Shown here piece after piece: positions 6,681-8,924 of a stretch of DNA of 8,924 nt (position 1 is the stretch's first letter; every line of letters starts with the position of its first letter). A model generated the notes under the pieces. That model was not told where the DNA came from, searched no databases, and was given only the letters and a program-made list of their open reading frames with translations. The stretch is from JBDKTK01 sp039680225. GTDB taxonomy: Bacteria > Desulfobacterota > Syntrophia > Syntrophales > UBA4778. The position numbers and the translations under genes are program-made. The stretch covers positions 1-8,924 of the forward strand of contig JBDKTK010000302.1 of the NCBI GenBank assembly GCA_039680225.1, written 5' to 3'.

Positions 6681-6751
6681 AGAAAGTCATAATTGTTTGC
6701 CAAGTAATTTCCATTTGCTGAATCTGTTTTTCCCGGCGCGTGCGCAGTATA

Positions 6752-6771
6752 TTCACGCTCAAATACGTGAA
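6752..6771. repeat. Inverted repeat upstream of the DUF2917 gene, possible operator
   Basis: TTCACG (6752-6757) and CGTGAA (6766-6771) form perfect 6-bp arms separated by 8 bases, ending 12 bases before the DUF2917 start codon. The left arm overlaps a TATATT hexamer (6748-6753) that could be a -10 element, although no good -35 lies 16-18 bases upstream of it. The layout fits a dimeric repressor site at the transcription start or a small leader hairpin. Confidence 0.35.
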
Positions 6772-6783
6772 CGCCGGGGCAAC

Positions 6784-7044
6784 ATGCAATCAGAAAATAT
6801 TTTCCATCTTCGGGACGGGGAACTGTTCAGCATCAAGGGAAATTGTGCCGGGACGGTAATATGCTGCAGGGCGGGGGTCCTGTGGCTGACGCAGCAGGGA
6901 GACCCTGCCGACCACCTGATCAGGGCCGGGGAGGATTTTGCCGTGAGCCGGAGGGGGCTGGTCCTGATCAGCGCCCTCGCGGAGTCGGAAGTCGGGATCG
7001 GCACAGATCAACCGGGAGTTATTTCTCCCGCATGTTCTTCCTGA
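6784..7044 (+). CDS. Small DUF2917-family protein
   Basis: An 86-residue protein with the hallmark pattern of DUF2917: an L-x-x-GEL-x-SI start, then GVLWLTQQGDPADHLIRAGEDFAV, then a GLVLISAL strand. The alternating hydrophobic pattern suggests an all-beta, possibly cupin-like, small barrel. No signal peptide or membrane segment is visible, so it is probably cytosolic. The function of the family is not known to me. The ATG at 6784 is preferred over an upstream TTG at 6697 because the family similarity starts there and a GGGG lies six bases upstream, although this ribosome binding site is weak. The last 26 bases overlap the 3' end of the convergent DUF885 gene. It is divergent from the MocR operon with a 190-base shared upstream region. 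Confidence 0.85.
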   Translation: MQSENIFHLRDGELFSIKGNCAGTVICCRAGVLWLTQQGDPADHLIRAGEDFAVSRRGLVLISALAESEVGIGTDQPGVISPACSS

Positions 7045-8806
7045 CCGATACCCATTCATTTACGAGCGCCTCGAGGATATCGAGCGGAATGGCGCCGTGG
7101 CGGAGCAATTCGTCATGGAAGGCGCGCAGGTCGAATCCGCCGCCCAGTTGCTGCGCGGCCCGTTCGCGCAACTCCCGGATCTTGAGCTGGCCGATCTTAT
7201 AGGTGAGCGCCTGCGCCGGCAGGACAATATAGCGGTCCACTTCCACAACTGCATTATGCTCGCTGCTCGCCGCGTTTTCGTAAAAGTAATCGATCGCCTG
7301 CCGGCGGCCCCAGCCGAAGGCATGGATGCCGGTGTCCACAACCAGGCGGACGGCGCGCCACATCTCGCTGGTGAGATGCCCGAACCGGGAATAGACGTCG
7401 CGGAAAAAGCCCATCTCGCCGCCGAGGCTCTCGGCGTACAAAGCCCAGCCTTCAATGTATGCGCCGTAATAGGAATTCCTCCGGAAATCCGGGACATTCT
7501 CCATCTCGTCGGCCAGGGCGATCTGCAGGTGGTGGCCCGGCACCGCCTCGTGCAGGGCGAGGGTTTCCATTTCCCACTTCGGGCGCGACCTGATCTCGCT
7601 CAAGTTCACGAGAAAATAGCCGGGGCGGCCCGCGCTGAACGAACCGCGCTCGTAAAACGCGGCAGGCTGCGATTTCGCCAGGTACTCCGGGACCGGCTTT
7701 ACGCCGTAAGGCTGCCGGGGCAGCATGCCGAATAACCTGATCAGCTCCGGGTCGGCCTTCTTGCAGATATCGCGGTAGCCTGCCAGCAGGTCTTCCCCGG
7801 TGTCGTAATAGAAGCGGGGATCGTTCCGGAGGAACTTGAAGAACTCTTCGCAGGGGCCCCGGAAACCGGAATCCTTTATAGTACGTTCCATCTCTCCATT
7901 GATCCGCTTCACCTCGTTGAGCCCGATCTCATGTATCTCCCGGGGTGTGAGCCGGGTTGTCGTCATGTTCCGGACAGTGAAATCATACCATTCGGCGCCG
8001 TCCGGCAGGTCGCGCATGGCAATGGTGCCGCGGGAGCAGGGGATGTATCGCCCGGAGAGAAATTCACGAAGGCGGCTGAGCGCCGGCAGAACAACTGTCC
8101 GGAGCGCCTCAAGGGCGGAGGCGCGCAAGCGGGTCGTTTCATTTTCGGGCAGGGAGGGGGGAAGGTCATTGAGCGATTCGAGGACGGGGCTCTCATCGGG
8201 TTGAGGGGCGAGCAGGTCATTAATTTGATTGAGCACATGTCCCTGGGTGATTTTTGGAGCAGTCACCCCGGCGGCCATTCCCATTTCCAGGAGCGTTATC
8301 GTCTGGTCGACGAGGACCCCGTAAGCGTTCAGTCTGGCGACGAAGTCCTGGAGGTCCGTTATGGAGAATTTCGGCATTGCGTCGAGCACCCGGACGAGGA
8401 TCTGCTGGACGCCTTCCATTTGCGTAATCTGCAGGTACTCGGAAGGGAAGCGGGAACCCTCGACAGCCAATTCGTACCTGCGCCGGAAGACATCGTAGCT
8501 GAGCCGCTCCTCTGCAGCGAGTTTATCGCGGTTGATGGTCAGCAGCGTTTTGAGAGGTGCGTGCAGCTCGCGTTTGCGGCGCGCCACGGCCTCCGGCGAG
8601 AGGTCTGTCCAGCGGCCGTTCTGCCCGGGATACCCGGCCAGGGTGGCTTCTTCCGGGTATTCCCTCATGGTGTAGTCCCATTCGGCCCGGAAGAGATCAT
8701 TCAGCCGTTCGCTGTCGGGCCTGGCGCCGGTTTCCAGCGCCGCGCAGGTTTTTTTGAAGGATGTCCCGGCTGCCGGGAAGGCCGGTTGGGTCTTGGAAAA
8801 AGTCAT
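7019..8806 (-). CDS. DUF885-family protein, probable zinc metallopeptidase
   Basis: A 595-residue protein, the usual size for DUF885 (PF05960). The diagnostic HEAVPGHHLQ lies at 419-428 and EGWALYAE begins at Glu452. In this family the signature HExxPGHH replaces the classical HExxH, and by analogy with gluzincin metallopeptidases the His residues of the first motif and Glu452 would bind zinc, with Glu420 as general base. A further conserved stretch, RPGYFLVNLSEI, precedes the motif, and PQQPYGVKPVP-like sequence with RQPYGVKPVPEY is also present. The N terminus (MTFSKTQPAFPAAG) shows no signal peptide, unlike some exported members, so a cytosolic location is likely. The ATG at 8806 has AGGAGG nine bases upstream. 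Substrate is unknown; peptidase or carboxypeptidase activity is inferred from the family. It converges with and overlaps the DUF2917 gene by 26 bases. Confidence 0.9.
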   Translation of the reverse strand: MTFSKTQPAFPAAGTSFKKTCAALETGARPDSERLNDLFRAEWDYTMREYPEEATLAGYPGQNGRWTDLSPEAVARRKRELHAPLKTLLTINRDKLAAEERLSYDVFRRRYELAVEGSRFPSEYLQITQMEGVQQILVRVLDAMPKFSITDLQDFVARLNAYGVLVDQTITLLEMGMAAGVTAPKITQGHVLNQINDLLAPQPDESPVLESLNDLPPSLPENETTRLRASALEALRTVVLPALSRLREFLSGRYIPCSRGTIAMRDLPDGAEWYDFTVRNMTTTRLTPREIHEIGLNEVKRINGEMERTIKDSGFRGPCEEFFKFLRNDPRFYYDTGEDLLAGYRDICKKADPELIRLFGMLPRQPYGVKPVPEYLAKSQPAAFYERGSFSAGRPGYFLVNLSEIRSRPKWEMETLALHEAVPGHHLQIALADEMENVPDFRRNSYYGAYIEGWALYAESLGGEMGFFRDVYSRFGHLTSEMWRAVRLVVDTGIHAFGWGRRQAIDYFYENAASSEHNAVVEVDRYIVLPAQALTYKIGQLKIRELRERAAQQLGGGFDLRAFHDELLRHGAIPLDILEALVNEWVSVRKNMREK

Positions 8807-8814
8807 GATACGCG

Positions 8815-8820
8815 CCTCCT
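8815..8820 (-). promoter_or_regulatory. Ribosome binding site of the DUF885 gene
   Basis: A perfect AGGAGG on the minus strand, at a 9-base spect from the ATG at 8806 counted to the first base of the codon region, supports this start and hence the absence of an N-terminal signal peptide. The remaining bases to the window edge (to 8924) hold a nine-base A run at 8849-8857 region on the plus strand but no gene I can support. Confidence 0.7.
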
Positions 8821-8924
8821 GGGAGCAGTATAACCCATTTCCCCTGTAAAAAAAAATCTCTGTTGAATTTCAGCGGCGTTGCAGTATCCGGCGTGTGCAG
8901 GTTTGCCCGGCTGGGGCGGCCAAA

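Noticed and set aside
29..6702. The 14-base sequence ATAATTGTTTGCCA occurs at 29-42 and again at 6689-6702 in the same orientation.
   Set aside because: The first copy lies inside the coding end of the left-edge gene and the second in an intergenic spacer, with no similarity in the flanks. A single 14-mer match in about 9 kb is not very improbable, so it is treated as coincidence.
8827..8832. TATACT on the minus strand as the -10 element of the DUF885 promoter.
   Set aside because: Transcription would start on top of the AGGAGG ribosome binding site, and only a T run stands at the -35 position, so it is unlikely to be the working promoter.
7931..8833. A 300-codon plus-strand open frame opposite the DUF885 gene, and a similar 212-codon one at 7097-7735.
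   Set aside because: Both lie antisense to a confidently identified gene with family motifs. Their peptides show no domain character, and long antisense frames are common in GC-rich genes.

Overview
The window looks like chromosomal DNA from a GC-rich Gram-negative bacterium. The gene types (a membrane GGDEF protein, a secreted aromatic/His-rich protein, a small DUF2917 protein, a DUF885 metalloprotease-like protein) and strong AGGAGG-type ribosome binding sites would fit a deltaproteobacterium (Desulfobacterota). That placement is an impression from protein style, not a test. No rRNA, tRNA, CRISPR array, insertion sequence or phage gene was seen.

Layout. Bases 1-147 hold the 3' end of an AT-rich, unrecognised gene. 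A two-transmembrane GAF-GGDEF diguanylate cyclase follows (170-1582, +) and ends in a strong intrinsic terminator. A membrane-anchored serine hydrolase of the beta-lactamase fold converges on it (1597-2985, -). Further right on the minus strand are a possible 33-codon small gene (3118-3219), then a secreted low-complexity protein (3223-4236). Next is a two-gene minus-strand operon: a MocR-type GntR/aminotransferase regulator (5166-6593) followed after 34 bases by an aspartate/glutamate racemase-family protein (4439-5131). Divergent from the operon is a small DUF2917 gene (6784-7044, +). Its 3' end overlaps the 3' end of a convergent DUF885 gene (7019-8806, -). No gene-free stretch exceeds 300 bases.

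How the parts relate. The clearest functional unit is the MocR regulator plus racemase-like protein. MocR proteins sense amino acids or PLP adducts through an aminotransferase-like domain and usually control neighbouring amino-acid or PLP genes, so a role in amino-acid (possibly D-amino-acid) metabolism is reasonable. The racemase-like protein, however, has Ser83 and Gly197 where the family normally has its two catalytic residues (Cys/Cys, or Thr/Cys in E. coli YgeA). This is the most notable oddity here, because the product may not be a conventional racemase. The remaining genes look like independent transcription units, and I see no evidence for a large new multi-gene system.
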